Under the pieces are notes generated by a model that was not told the DNA's origin, ran no database searches, and was given only the letters and a program-made list of their open reading frames with translations. DNA of 51,519 nt from Solibacillus sp045640265 (GTDB taxonomy: Bacteria; Bacillota; Bacilli; Bacillales_A; Planococcaceae), in contig JAZUES010000258.1 of the NCBI GenBank assembly GCA_045640265.1, positions 1 to 51,519 on the forward strand. Reading direction: 5' to 3'. Position numbers and translations under genes: made by a program. Position 1 is the first letter of the stretch, and each line of letters begins with the position of its first letter. Shown here one piece after another: positions 15,296-23,189 of the stretch.

Positions 15296-16918
15296 TTATA
15301 GAGAAATAGATTTTACTTCATCGATATTTTCAAGTTGCGCCACATAGATTAAATCTTCTAAAGTCACTTCATTATCTACGGCTAACATCATAATAGCCGA
15401 ACCGCCGACGTGATCACGACCAACTTGCATCGTTGCGATATTAATTTCTTTTTCAGCCAATTTTGTTGCTACACGACCGATTGCACCAGGCTTATCTGTG
15501 TTTTTAATGTATAGTAAGTTACCACTTGGAATAACGTCTACTACGAAGCCTTCCAATTTAACAATACGAGCACCGAGACCATTTAGTAATGTACCCGATA
15601 CAGTATGTGTTTCCATCTCTGTTACGATTTCAACCGTGATTAAGTTTGTGAAGCCTTTTGCAGTTGTTGTTTTGTGTTCGTTAATTTTAATGCCAATACG
15701 TTCCGCTAAATAGCGCGCATTTACATCATTTACGTGTGAGCCGTGGTTTGTTGATAGTAAACCTTTAATGGCGTTGGCGGTTAATGGTCGAACATCAAAG
15801 TTTGCGAGTTCACCCGCGTAAGAAATATTTAATTCCTGAATGTTTTCTTCTGTTAATTGGATTAGGAATTTACCAAGTTTTTCAGCTAAAGCGAAGAATG
15901 GCTCTACTTGTGCAAGCTTTTCTTTTGGAATAGAAGGCATGTTCACAGGGTTTGTTACTGTGCCAGTTTTAAAGAATTTAATAATATCATTTGATACGTC
16001 AACCGCTACTGATTCTTGCGCTTCTACAGTAGATGCACCTAAGTGTGGAGTAGCAATGACTTGTGGTAATGTTAGTAATTTATGATCTGTGGCAGGCTCT
16101 TGTACGAATACGTCAAGTGCAGCACCAGCGACTTTTCCTTCAACAATGGCATCATATAAGTCATCTTCGTTAATAATACCGCCTCGTGCGCAGTTAATAA
16201 TGCGTACGCCGTCTTTCATAATGGCAAAGCGTTCTTTATTAATTAGATTTTTCGTTTCTGGAAGTAACGGAGTGTGTACTGTAATAAAGTCAGCAGCCGC
16301 ACATACGTCATCTACTGTACCTTTTGTTACCCCAAGCTCATTGGCGCGGTCTTCTGATAAAAACGGATCATAGGCAATTACATCCATACGCTGACCTTTC
16401 GCACGGTATGCTACTTCTGCACCGATACGTCCCATACCAATGATACCTAAAGTTTTATTTTTTAACTCGACACCAACGTAAGATTTACGATCCCATTTAC
16501 CGTTTTTAAGTGTATTAAATGCTTGTGGAATATAGCGGGCAAGTGAAGTCATCATCGCAATAGTGTGCTCAGCAGCAGAGTTTGTATTTCCGTCTGGTGC
16601 ATTGACAACGATAATCCCGTGTTCAGTTGCTGCGTTTAAGTCGATATTATCAACGCCAACACCTGCACGTCCAATCAATTTTAAGTTTTTCGCGGCTTCA
16701 ATAATTTCACGCGTTACAGTCGTTTGAGAACGAACAAGAAGTACTTCTACATCAGCAATTTTTGAAATTAATTGTTCTGGTGTTAAGCCTGTATCGATAA
16801 TAATATTTAAATTTAATTCTGTTTCTTCACGTAGTGGGAAAATACCATCATCACTTAGTGGATCTGCAATAAATACGTTAATAGCTTTTGTTGCTTTTTC
16901 GATTACTTCTGTTGCCAT
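15296..16918 (-). CDS. serA: D-3-phosphoglycerate dehydrogenase
   Basis: A 540-aa enzyme oxidising 3-phosphoglycerate to 3-phosphohydroxypyruvate, the first step of serine synthesis. The 2-hydroxyacid dehydrogenase core (residues 1-330) shows the NAD motif GIIGMGRIGAEVA and the catalytic Arg in NCARGGIINE, Glu in VQEPATDH and His in ATPHLGAST. An intervening ASB domain (about 335-455) and a C-terminal ACT domain (about 465-540, NTDKPGAIGRVATKLAE) make it the long bacillar form, which is open to serine feedback. Expression is controlled by the T-box leader directly upstream. ATG behind GGGAGC. Confidence 0.97.
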   Translation of the reverse strand: MATEVIEKATKAINVFIADPLSDDGIFPLREETELNLNIIIDTGLTPEQLISKIADVEVLLVRSQTTVTREIIEAAKNLKLIGRAGVGVDNIDLNAATEHGIIVVNAPDGNTNSAAEHTIAMMTSLARYIPQAFNTLKNGKWDRKSYVGVELKNKTLGIIGMGRIGAEVAYRAKGQRMDVIAYDPFLSEDRANELGVTKGTVDDVCAAADFITVHTPLLPETKNLINKERFAIMKDGVRIINCARGGIINEDDLYDAIVEGKVAGAALDVFVQEPATDHKLLTLPQVIATPHLGASTVEAQESVAVDVSNDIIKFFKTGTVTNPVNMPSIPKEKLAQVEPFFALAEKLGKFLIQLTEENIQELNISYAGELANFDVRPLTANAIKGLLSTNHGSHVNDVNARYLAERIGIKINEHKTTTAKGFTNLITVEIVTEMETHTVSGTLLNGLGARIVKLEGFVVDVIPSGNLLYIKNTDKPGAIGRVATKLAEKEINIATMQVGRDHVGGSAIMMLAVDNEVTLEDLIYVAQLENIDEVKSISL

Positions 16919-16954
16919 AATTCAATTCGCTCCCTTTTAACTGTCCATTAGTTG

Positions 16955-17260
16955 TTTAATTCCATATAAAAAGCCTTCCGTCCCTTACATGTTACTGTAA
17001 GGGGCGAAAGGCTATTAAACACAATTATCGCGGTACCACCCTTATTCGTTGTCGTAACATTCAGAAAAATTAACGTACAACCTTATCTATATGCGTAACG
17101 GGCATGAGACGGAATAACTTACTTCAAATGTTCAGCTATTCTATTCAAGAGTGGAACTGATTCGACGTATATACTGGTTCACACCAACCACCAGCTCTCT
17201 TTGCTATACATTCCAAAAAGCATGTCTCTATCACAATAGTTTTTCGTGATTAAATTTGTT
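16955..17260 (-). promoter_or_regulatory. T-box riboswitch in the serA leader
   Basis: On the minus strand the leader has a Stem I apical region (AGAGAGCTGGTGGTTGG ... GAACCAG), the canonical T-box AAGGGTGGTACCGCG (rev. comp. at about 17028-17042), and a strong terminator whose arms begin AGCCTTTCG and end CGGAAGGCT, followed by T5 (about 16965-17012). T-boxes read uncharged tRNA: binding stabilises the antiterminator and lets RNA polymerase reach serA. The gene identity implies tRNA-Ser. UCA at 17160-17158, after GAA, is my candidate specifier, with UCC at 17155-17153 as an alternative. Confidence 0.92.
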
Positions 17261-17263
17261 AAT

Positions 17264-17293
17264 ATCATAAACCCGGTTGTTCACCTTTGTCAA
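17264..17293 (-). promoter_or_regulatory. Sigma-A promoter of the serA T-box transcript
   Basis: Minus strand TTGACA (17293-17288), 18-bp spacer, TATGAT (17269-17264), placed just upstream of T-box Stem I. Confidence 0.75.
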
Positions 17294-17405
17294 CGGAATT
17301 TTCGGAATCTTTTCATTATTAGCCAATTATTCGTAGAAGATAAAGCTTTAAAACGAACTATAATTGTTGTTTATTACGTAATCGTTCGTATTTATGGGTA
17401 ATAAA

Positions 17406-17420
17406 ATGTAAGCGCTAACC
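17406..17420 (+). promoter_or_regulatory. Candidate cre site (CcpA operator)
   Basis: ATGTAAGCGCTAACC matches the cre consensus WTGNAANCGNWNNCW at 14 of 15 positions and has the near-palindromic GTAAGCGCTaAC core. It lies about 195 bp upstream of the flavoprotein gene and 113 bp upstream of the divergent serA -35. Carbon-catabolite control of the flavoprotein/enoyl-CoA hydratase unit is the natural reading, but no -10/-35 for that unit is clear. Confidence 0.5.
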
Positions 17421-17614
17421 TAGTTGATTTATCAATGTTTGATTGGATTTACAGGGAATTATAGAAGGATAATTATAGATGAGATATTCGCTTTTTTTGA
17501 CATAATTTTGATGTTATAAAAAATTCGATTCGCATCTTTGGTTAAGTCCTGGGAGGGGAAATGGAGATTTGCACGAATGTTAAAAGTAGAGGGTCAAAAA
17601 AGGGGGATGAAAGA

Positions 17615-19261
17615 ATGCATTATGATGTCATCGTAGTTGGGGCAGGTTTAGCGGGTTTAACTGCTACATGTGAATTAATAGATGCGGGGAAAAAGGTGTT
17701 GCTTGTAGATCAGGAACCTGAGAATTCAATTGGTGGGCAAGCATTTTGGTCGTTCGGAGGTTTATTTTTAGTTGATTCACCAGAACAGCGTCGAATGGGT
17801 ATTAAAGATAATAAAGAACTAGCCTGGCAAGATTGGTGTGGCGCAGCTGGGTTTGATCGTTTAGAAGATGAAGATAGCTGGGGCTATAAGTGGGCAAAAG
17901 CCTATGTAGACTTTGCTGCTGGTGAAAAATACGATTGGCTAAAATCAAACGGTATTCAATTTTTCCCTGTTGTCGGTTGGGCGGAAAGAGGAGGAGCTTT
18001 AGCGGGTGGCCATGGTAATTCAGTACCTCGATTTCATATCGTTTGGGGGACAGGTCCAGGGCTAGTAGAACCATTTGTCACTAAAGTTTTAACTGCAGTA
18101 GAAGCAGGATATATAGATTTTAAGCCGCGTCATCAAGTGACTGAGCTTATGACAAAAGACTTTGCTGTTATTGGGATTCGAGGGAATGTATTAGAAGATA
18201 GTGTAATTCGGCGAGGTGAGGAAAGTTCTCGCGAAGCAATCGGTGCTTTTGAATATAAAGCAGATGCAGTCGTAATTGCAAGTGGTGGTATTGGAGCTAA
18301 TCTAGACCTTGTAAAGAAAAATTGGCCTGCACGCTTAGGAAATCCACCAAAGAACATGATTTCAGGCGTACCAGCTTATGTTGATGGAAAAATGATGGAG
18401 ATTGCAGAACAAGTGGGTGGCCGTGTTGTGAATCGTGATCGTATGTGGCATTACACAGAAGGTTTACGCAACTGGGATCCTATTTGGAAAAATCACGGCA
18501 TTCGAATTTTACCTGGTCCGTCATCAATGTGGTTTGATGCAAAGGGCAATCGCTTCGCAGCACCAAACTTTCCTGGATTTGATACGTTAAGTACTTTAGA
18601 AGCCATTCAAAAAACAGGCTATGATTATTCATGGTTTATTTTAACGGAAAAGATTATAGAGAAGGAATTTGCTTTATCAGGCTCTGAGCAAAATCCAGAT
18701 TTAACAAACAAAAGCGTGACAGATATTTTTAAGCGCGTGTTACCAGGACCACCAGCACCAGTACAAGCGTTCAAAGATCATGGGGAAGATTTTGTCATTG
18801 CAGAAGGATTAAAAGACCTTGTTGACGGTATGAATAAATTAGTAGGAAATGATTTGCTTGATTTTATGCATATAAAAGAGCAAGTTTTAGCGAGAGATCG
18901 CGAAATTGATAATTTGTTTTCAAAAGATGCACAAGTGACAGCAATCCACGGGGCACGCAATTATTTAGGCGACAAGTTAATTCGTGCGGCAAAGCCTCAT
19001 AAAATTTTAGATCCCACAGCTGGGCCACTTATTGCTGTGCGTCTTAATATTTTGACGCGCAAAACATTAGGCGGCTTACAAACAAATTTGAATGGACAGG
19101 TATTAAACGATTTTGGCGATCCGATTGAAGGGATGTTTGCGGCAGGAGAAGTGAGTGGATTTGGTGGTGGTGGAGTCCATGGCTATCGTTCACTAGAAGG
19201 AACCTTTGTTGGGGGGTGTCTATTCTCTGGTCGACAGGTTGGAAAATATTTGAGCAAATAG
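17615..19261 (+). CDS. FAD-dependent dehydrogenase (KstD/fumarate reductase flavoprotein-like)
   Basis: A 548-aa flavoprotein with the FAD-binding Rossmann motif at its very N-terminus (MHYDVIVVGAGLAGLTA) and a C-terminal FAD segment (GEVSGFGGGGVHGYRSLEGTF). Overall it resembles the predicted oxidoreductases related to 3-ketosteroid dehydrogenase and fumarate reductase flavoprotein. The frame is open from ATG 17561, but the 18 extra residues are non-conserved and charged, and ATG 17615 follows AAAGGGGGATG. The enoyl-CoA hydratase gene 62 bp downstream suggests oxidation of an acyl-CoA or cyclic ketone-type substrate. True substrate unknown. Confidence 0.85.
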   Translation: MHYDVIVVGAGLAGLTATCELIDAGKKVLLVDQEPENSIGGQAFWSFGGLFLVDSPEQRRMGIKDNKELAWQDWCGAAGFDRLEDEDSWGYKWAKAYVDFAAGEKYDWLKSNGIQFFPVVGWAERGGALAGGHGNSVPRFHIVWGTGPGLVEPFVTKVLTAVEAGYIDFKPRHQVTELMTKDFAVIGIRGNVLEDSVIRRGEESSREAIGAFEYKADAVVIASGGIGANLDLVKKNWPARLGNPPKNMISGVPAYVDGKMMEIAEQVGGRVVNRDRMWHYTEGLRNWDPIWKNHGIRILPGPSSMWFDAKGNRFAAPNFPGFDTLSTLEAIQKTGYDYSWFILTEKIIEKEFALSGSEQNPDLTNKSVTDIFKRVLPGPPAPVQAFKDHGEDFVIAEGLKDLVDGMNKLVGNDLLDFMHIKEQVLARDREIDNLFSKDAQVTAIHGARNYLGDKLIRAAKPHKILDPTAGPLIAVRLNILTRKTLGGLQTNLNGQVLNDFGDPIEGMFAAGEVSGFGGGGVHGYRSLEGTFVGGCLFSGRQVGKYLSK

Positions 19262-19323
19262 AATAGAGGAAATGTAGCATCTGATGTCGAAATGAACGAG
19301 TATTCACTAAAAGGGGTGTTTAT

Positions 19324-20106
19324 ATGAACTTTGAAACAATTAAATTAGAAATTGCAGACCGTAAAGCGACATTACTATTAAATCGTCCACATGCGATGAA
19401 TGCAATGGATTTCACAATGATGCGCGAATTAGCTGAATGCTTTGAGGCATTACATAACGAGAAAGATGTTCAAATTCTTGTTATTAAAGGGGAAGGCAAA
19501 GTGTTTTCAGCTGGCGGCGACGTAAAAATGATGGTAGCATCTGAAGATTTTTCTGATTTTGGAACAATTATGGGTGATATTACACGTTTAGTAAAAGCCT
19601 ATTATACGTTACCGATGATTACGATTTCGCAAATTCATGGTGCATCTGCTGGATTAGGTTTTAGTTTAGCACTTGGTTCAGACATCATTGTTGCAGAACA
19701 ATCAAGCAAACTAGCGATGAATTTTATTGGCATAGGGCTGATTCCGGATGGGGCTGGACATTTCTTCATGAAGCAACGTCTTGGCACAGCAAAAGCGAAG
19801 CAAATGATTTGGGAAGGAAAAGTTCTAAATGGCGAAGCAGCTCTTGCACTTGGGCTTATCGATTATAACGTACCAGATGGCACAGCTGCGGTAACAGTGG
19901 ATCAATTAGTAGGTAAATTATTAGCTTCACCAATTTTAGCAATGATTGAAACGAAGCAAATTTTACACAATGCAAATCTACCTGAACTAGATCTTATTCT
20001 AGAAGGTGAATCAGCAGGACAGGTAAAAATGCGTCAAACAAAAGACCATGTTGAAGGAATTAAGGCCTTCGTCGAAAAGCGTGTGCCACAATTTACAGGA
20101 AAATAG
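19324..20106 (+). CDS. Enoyl-CoA hydratase/isomerase family protein
   Basis: A 260-aa crotonase-fold protein. The oxyanion-hole segments are FSAGGDVKMM (about residues 61-70) and IHGASAGLGFSLALGSDI. At the second catalytic region it reads GIGLIPDGAGHFFMKQRLG, with Asp rather than the hydratase Glu, as in several isomerase-like paralogues. It therefore may be an enoyl-CoA isomerase or a different crotonase rather than a classical hydratase. It probably shares a transcript with the upstream flavoprotein gene and ends at a strong terminator. ATG start behind AAAGGGGTG. Confidence 0.9.
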   Translation: MNFETIKLEIADRKATLLLNRPHAMNAMDFTMMRELAECFEALHNEKDVQILVIKGEGKVFSAGGDVKMMVASEDFSDFGTIMGDITRLVKAYYTLPMITISQIHGASAGLGFSLALGSDIIVAEQSSKLAMNFIGIGLIPDGAGHFFMKQRLGTAKAKQMIWEGKVLNGEAALALGLIDYNVPDGTAAVTVDQLVGKLLASPILAMIETKQILHNANLPELDLILEGESAGQVKMRQTKDHVEGIKAFVEKRVPQFTGK

Positions 20107-20165
20107 AGCTTTCTTACAAGAGTACCGGACGACCGAAAGCATTCGAAAAGTTGATCACGTATTGA

Positions 20166-20200
20166 AAAAAAGAGGTGCCAGTTTATTTGGTACCTCTTTT
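20166..20200 (+). terminator. Terminator after the enoyl-CoA hydratase gene
   Basis: AGAGGTGCC pairs with GGTACCTCT (one G-U pair), followed by TTTT. Confidence 0.85.
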
Positions 20201-20211
20201 GCGTATGTACA

Positions 20212-20397
20212 TTAAACGTGGAATAAAATTAATTTACCTGAAGCATTGACTAGACGATGTGTTTTTTCAGCGATACCTTTGTCTTCGATACTTTTTTGGC
20301 CTTCAACTTTTGCAACTTCATCGTTTTCAAACGTCCATACTTCATCGAATAAAGTTTCCCCTGTTTTTTCAAATGCAGTAAAACGATAATTCTCCAT
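20212..20397 (-). CDS. YhzD-like small protein
   Basis: A 61-aa protein (MENYRFTAFEKTGETLFDEVW ... KTHRLVNASGKLILFHV) resembling the YhzD family of Bacillus as I remember it, a small soluble protein of unknown function. ATG 20397 follows GGGTGG; an in-frame GTG three codons earlier overlaps that site. It lies next to yhaM, in keeping with a yha/yhz neighbourhood. Confidence 0.7.
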   Translation of the reverse strand: MENYRFTAFEKTGETLFDEVWTFENDEVAKVEGQKSIEDKGIAEKTHRLVNASGKLILFHV

Positions 20398-20587
20398 TAA
20401 AACCACCCTTTGTAATCAAGATATACCTATTATACAAGAAATAGTTTGATAATTCACTAAACAGAACATCCTTATTTTGAAAATAAAACTTCTGACATGT
20501 TCATAATGCATAAGAGGCCTTTTTATCGGAAAATGGACGTAGGCGTGTTACAATAAATAGTAATAGAGTATAAAGGAGCGATTGCTT

Positions 20588-21529
20588 GTGAATGGAATTA
20601 CAAAACTCCAACCTGGAGAACAGGTAGACCAGTTTTTATTAGTTAAAGAGGCGAAAAAAGGAGTAACGACTGTAGGTAAGCCATTTATGTCACTACTACT
20701 ACAAGATAGAAGTGGAGATATTGAGGCAAAGCTTTGGGATACAAGTGAAGAACATGAAAATTTATATCGTGCACAAGTAATTGTTAAGGTTGGCGGAGAG
20801 ATTCATGATTATCGCGGCAAAAATCAATTACGCGTCAAACAAATTCGTCCAGTTCGTGAAGATGAGGGTGTACAAATTAGCGATTTATTACCTACATCAG
20901 CGACTCCAAAAGAAGAATTAATGGAAGTATTAAATCAATTTTTCTTCCAAATTAAAAATCCAAACATTTCACGTATTACACGTCATATTATTAAAAAGCA
21001 CCAAGAAAGCTTAATGATTTTCCCAGCAGCGACGAAAAATCACCACGATTATGCATCTGGTTTAATTGACCATGTTGTATCAATGCTGAAATTAAGTAGT
21101 GCCATTTGTGATTTATATCCAACATTAAACCGTGACCTGTTATATGCAGGTGTAATTTTACATGATATCGGTAAAGTCATCGAGTTAAGTGGCCCTGTTG
21201 GTACAATGTATACAGTTGAAGGAAACTTACTCGGTCATATTTCAATTATGGTTAACGAAATTGGTCTAACGGCAACTGAGCTAAAAATTGAAGATGAAGA
21301 AGAAGTGATGTTACTTAAACATTTAGTGTTATCTCACCATGGGAAAGAAGAGTGGGGTAGTCCGAAAAAGCCAATGATTCAGGAAGCAGAAATGTTACAT
21401 TATATTGATAATATTGATGCAAAAATGAACATGTTAACACGTGCATTAGACAAAACACAACCAGGCGAATTTACAGAGCGTTTATTCCCACTGGATAACC
21501 GATCATTCTATAAACCAACATTTGAATAA
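20588..21529 (+). CDS. yhaM: 3'-5' exoribonuclease YhaM
   Basis: A 313-aa nuclease. An N-terminal OB-fold (about residues 10-95, FMSLLLQDRSGDIEAKLWD) is followed by a metal-dependent HD domain (about 155-290) with motifs KNHHDYASGLIDHVVSM, GVILHDIGKV and LSHHGKEEWGSP. YhaM trims RNA and single-stranded DNA from the 3' end. GTG 20588 follows AAAGGAG by 9 bp; the in-frame TTG at 20582 is too close. Length agrees with the B. subtilis protein. Confidence 0.95.
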   Translation: MNGITKLQPGEQVDQFLLVKEAKKGVTTVGKPFMSLLLQDRSGDIEAKLWDTSEEHENLYRAQVIVKVGGEIHDYRGKNQLRVKQIRPVREDEGVQISDLLPTSATPKEELMEVLNQFFFQIKNPNISRITRHIIKKHQESLMIFPAATKNHHDYASGLIDHVVSMLKLSSAICDLYPTLNRDLLYAGVILHDIGKVIELSGPVGTMYTVEGNLLGHISIMVNEIGLTATELKIEDEEEVMLLKHLVLSHHGKEEWGSPKKPMIQEAEMLHYIDNIDAKMNMLTRALDKTQPGEFTERLFPLDNRSFYKPTFE

Positions 21530-21537
21530 AAGAAACG

Positions 21538-21575
21538 GCTTGAATTCTATGAATATATGGATTCAAGCCATTTTC
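21538..21575 (+). terminator. Probable terminator of yhaM
   Basis: GGCTTGAAT pairs with ATTCAAGCC across about 14 nt, followed by a weak ATTTTC run. Confidence 0.6.
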
Positions 21576-21651
21576 ATATTAATAGAGCTACACACGGTTG
21601 CTTTTTAATCGATAAGAAATTATAACTTTCTCATCGACATAAATAAGAACA

Positions 21652-22908
21652 TCACGTGGCGCTATTTGGCTCAACATGTGTCTTTCTAATTAAAATAACA
21701 AACAGACTTGCAAGTAAGCAAAAGCCACCTGCTAATAAAAATGCCATTTTGTAAGAACCCAGTGCCTCGTAGAAAACGCCACCATAGTAAGCAGCTACAC
21801 CAGCACCGACTTGGTGAAAGGCAACCATCCAACCATACATCATGGCACTTTTTTCTAAGCCGAAGCGTTGACGCGTTAAGCCGATTGTTGGCGGAACGGT
21901 AGCAATCCAATCAAGTCCATAAAAGATTGCGAAAATCATAAGCCATCCATACGATCCCGAAGCTAAAGCAAAGGGTAAAGCAAGCAGCGAAAGCCCACGT
22001 AACGAGTAATACCAAAATAGTAACCACCGATTATCGATGCGGTCTGATAACCAACCAGAAAGTGTCGTTCCAATTAAATCAAAAATCCCCATAAATGAAA
22101 GCATCGCCGCAGCAGTAACAACAGGAATACCAAAGCTGATGCAGTATGAAATAAAATGAGTCCCAATTAAACCACTCGTCGAAAGTCCGCAAATAAAGAA
22201 ACTTCCCGCTAATAACCAAAACTCTTTTGCTTTTAATCCTTCAAATAGAGCCTGAAAAGCCATTGAAAAGGGATTGCCTACTGTCGATTTTGTAGGTTCA
22301 ACTAGTTCATCACTTCCATAAGGAGCAAGTCGTTTATCATACGGGAAATTGCGCATAAATAGTGCGATTACGACAATCATGCAAATACTTAATACAAAAA
22401 TTAATAAAATGGCCATTTTCCATGAATAGTGATCAACTAATGTAGCAAGAACGGGTAGTAAAATAAGCTGACCCGTTGCCGTTGCAGCTGTTAAAATTCC
22501 AATAGCTAGGCCACGTCGTTTCACAAACCACCGATTCGCTACTTGAGTGCTTAAAACCGTTAAAAATAGTCCTGAACCAATTCCTATCATGACGCCCCAA
22601 ATGAGTAAAAGCTGCCACTCTTCTTGCATGAAAAATGTACAAGCAAGTGCAATCGCAAGTAGCGTCATTGAAATAAGCATCATGCGCTTCAGTCCGTATT
22701 TCTCAACAAAGGCTGCCATGAACGGTCCTGAAAAACCGTATAAAAATAAACTAACGGCAAAGGCAAAGGAAATGGACGGGCGACTCCAATCAAAATCTTG
22801 TTCAAGTGGTTCAATAAATACACCTGCAGAGGAACGAATAATCCCTGCGACAATAATGGCTATAAATGTTACCGCTAAAATACTCCAGCTATAATGCCAT
22901 TTTTTCAA
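21652..22908 (-). CDS. MFS transporter
   Basis: A 418-aa integral membrane protein with about 12 hydrophobic helices and a charged central loop (about residues 185-215). The loop after helix 2 reads EKYGLKRMM, the MFS motif A position; the second half has GWLSDRIDNRWLL. Its N-terminus (SAGVFIEPLEQDFDWSRPSISFAF) resembles MFS members of the monocarboxylate/oxalate-formate type. Substrate cannot be predicted. It lies downstream of the EAL-domain gene on the same strand, separated by the repeat element. Confidence 0.9.
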   Translation of the reverse strand: MKKWHYSWSILAVTFIAIIVAGIIRSSAGVFIEPLEQDFDWSRPSISFAFAVSLFLYGFSGPFMAAFVEKYGLKRMMLISMTLLAIALACTFFMQEEWQLLLIWGVMIGIGSGLFLTVLSTQVANRWFVKRRGLAIGILTAATATGQLILLPVLATLVDHYSWKMAILLIFVLSICMIVVIALFMRNFPYDKRLAPYGSDELVEPTKSTVGNPFSMAFQALFEGLKAKEFWLLAGSFFICGLSTSGLIGTHFISYCISFGIPVVTAAAMLSFMGIFDLIGTTLSGWLSDRIDNRWLLFWYYSLRGLSLLALPFALASGSYGWLMIFAIFYGLDWIATVPPTIGLTRQRFGLEKSAMMYGWMVAFHQVGAGVAAYYGGVFYEALGSYKMAFLLAGGFCLLASLFVILIRKTHVEPNSAT

Positions 22909-22938
22909 TTAGCTACCTCCATAAAAAATAGATTAGAA

Positions 22939-23186
22939 AAAAGAGGTTGGGACAAAACCCAAAAACAGCAATTTTCTCTGTGAGAAAATTGCTGTTTTTT
23001 CGGCGTAAGAAAATTGATTTCCATTCCGGGTACGCTTTCCGGGGGCGTGGCCTGAGCCTGTAGTCTCAGGCGTCACGCTATTCCCCCAGGAGTCGACCCT
23101 CCTCCAATCAATTTTCGATTTATCATTTTTTATCATAATAGTTTGCTTATTTCTTTAAATTTTTTACTTATGTCCCAGCCTCTTTT
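22939..23186. repeat. MITE-like palindromic intergenic repeat element
   Basis: A 248-bp element bounded by 16-bp terminal inverted repeats with one mismatch: AAAAGAGGTTGGGACA (22939-22954) and TGTCCCAGCCTCTTTT (23171-23186). Inside are a perfect hairpin at 22961-22999 (AAAAACAGCAATTTTCTC and its complement) and a second palindrome with arms GAAAATTGATT (23009-23019) and AATCAATTTTC (23106-23116). These flank a GC-rich core with CGCTTTCCGGGGGCG and GTCTCAGGC-type words. Such mobile-looking intergenic repeats are common in Bacillaceae and Planococcaceae. No ORF; one end lies 3 bp from the EAL gene stop, and the hairpin could serve as its terminator. Confidence 0.75.
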
Positions 23187-23189
23187 ATT

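Noticed and set aside
22933..23136. 67-codon minus-strand ORF
   Set aside because: Falls inside the palindromic repeat element and is a by-product of its GC-rich core.
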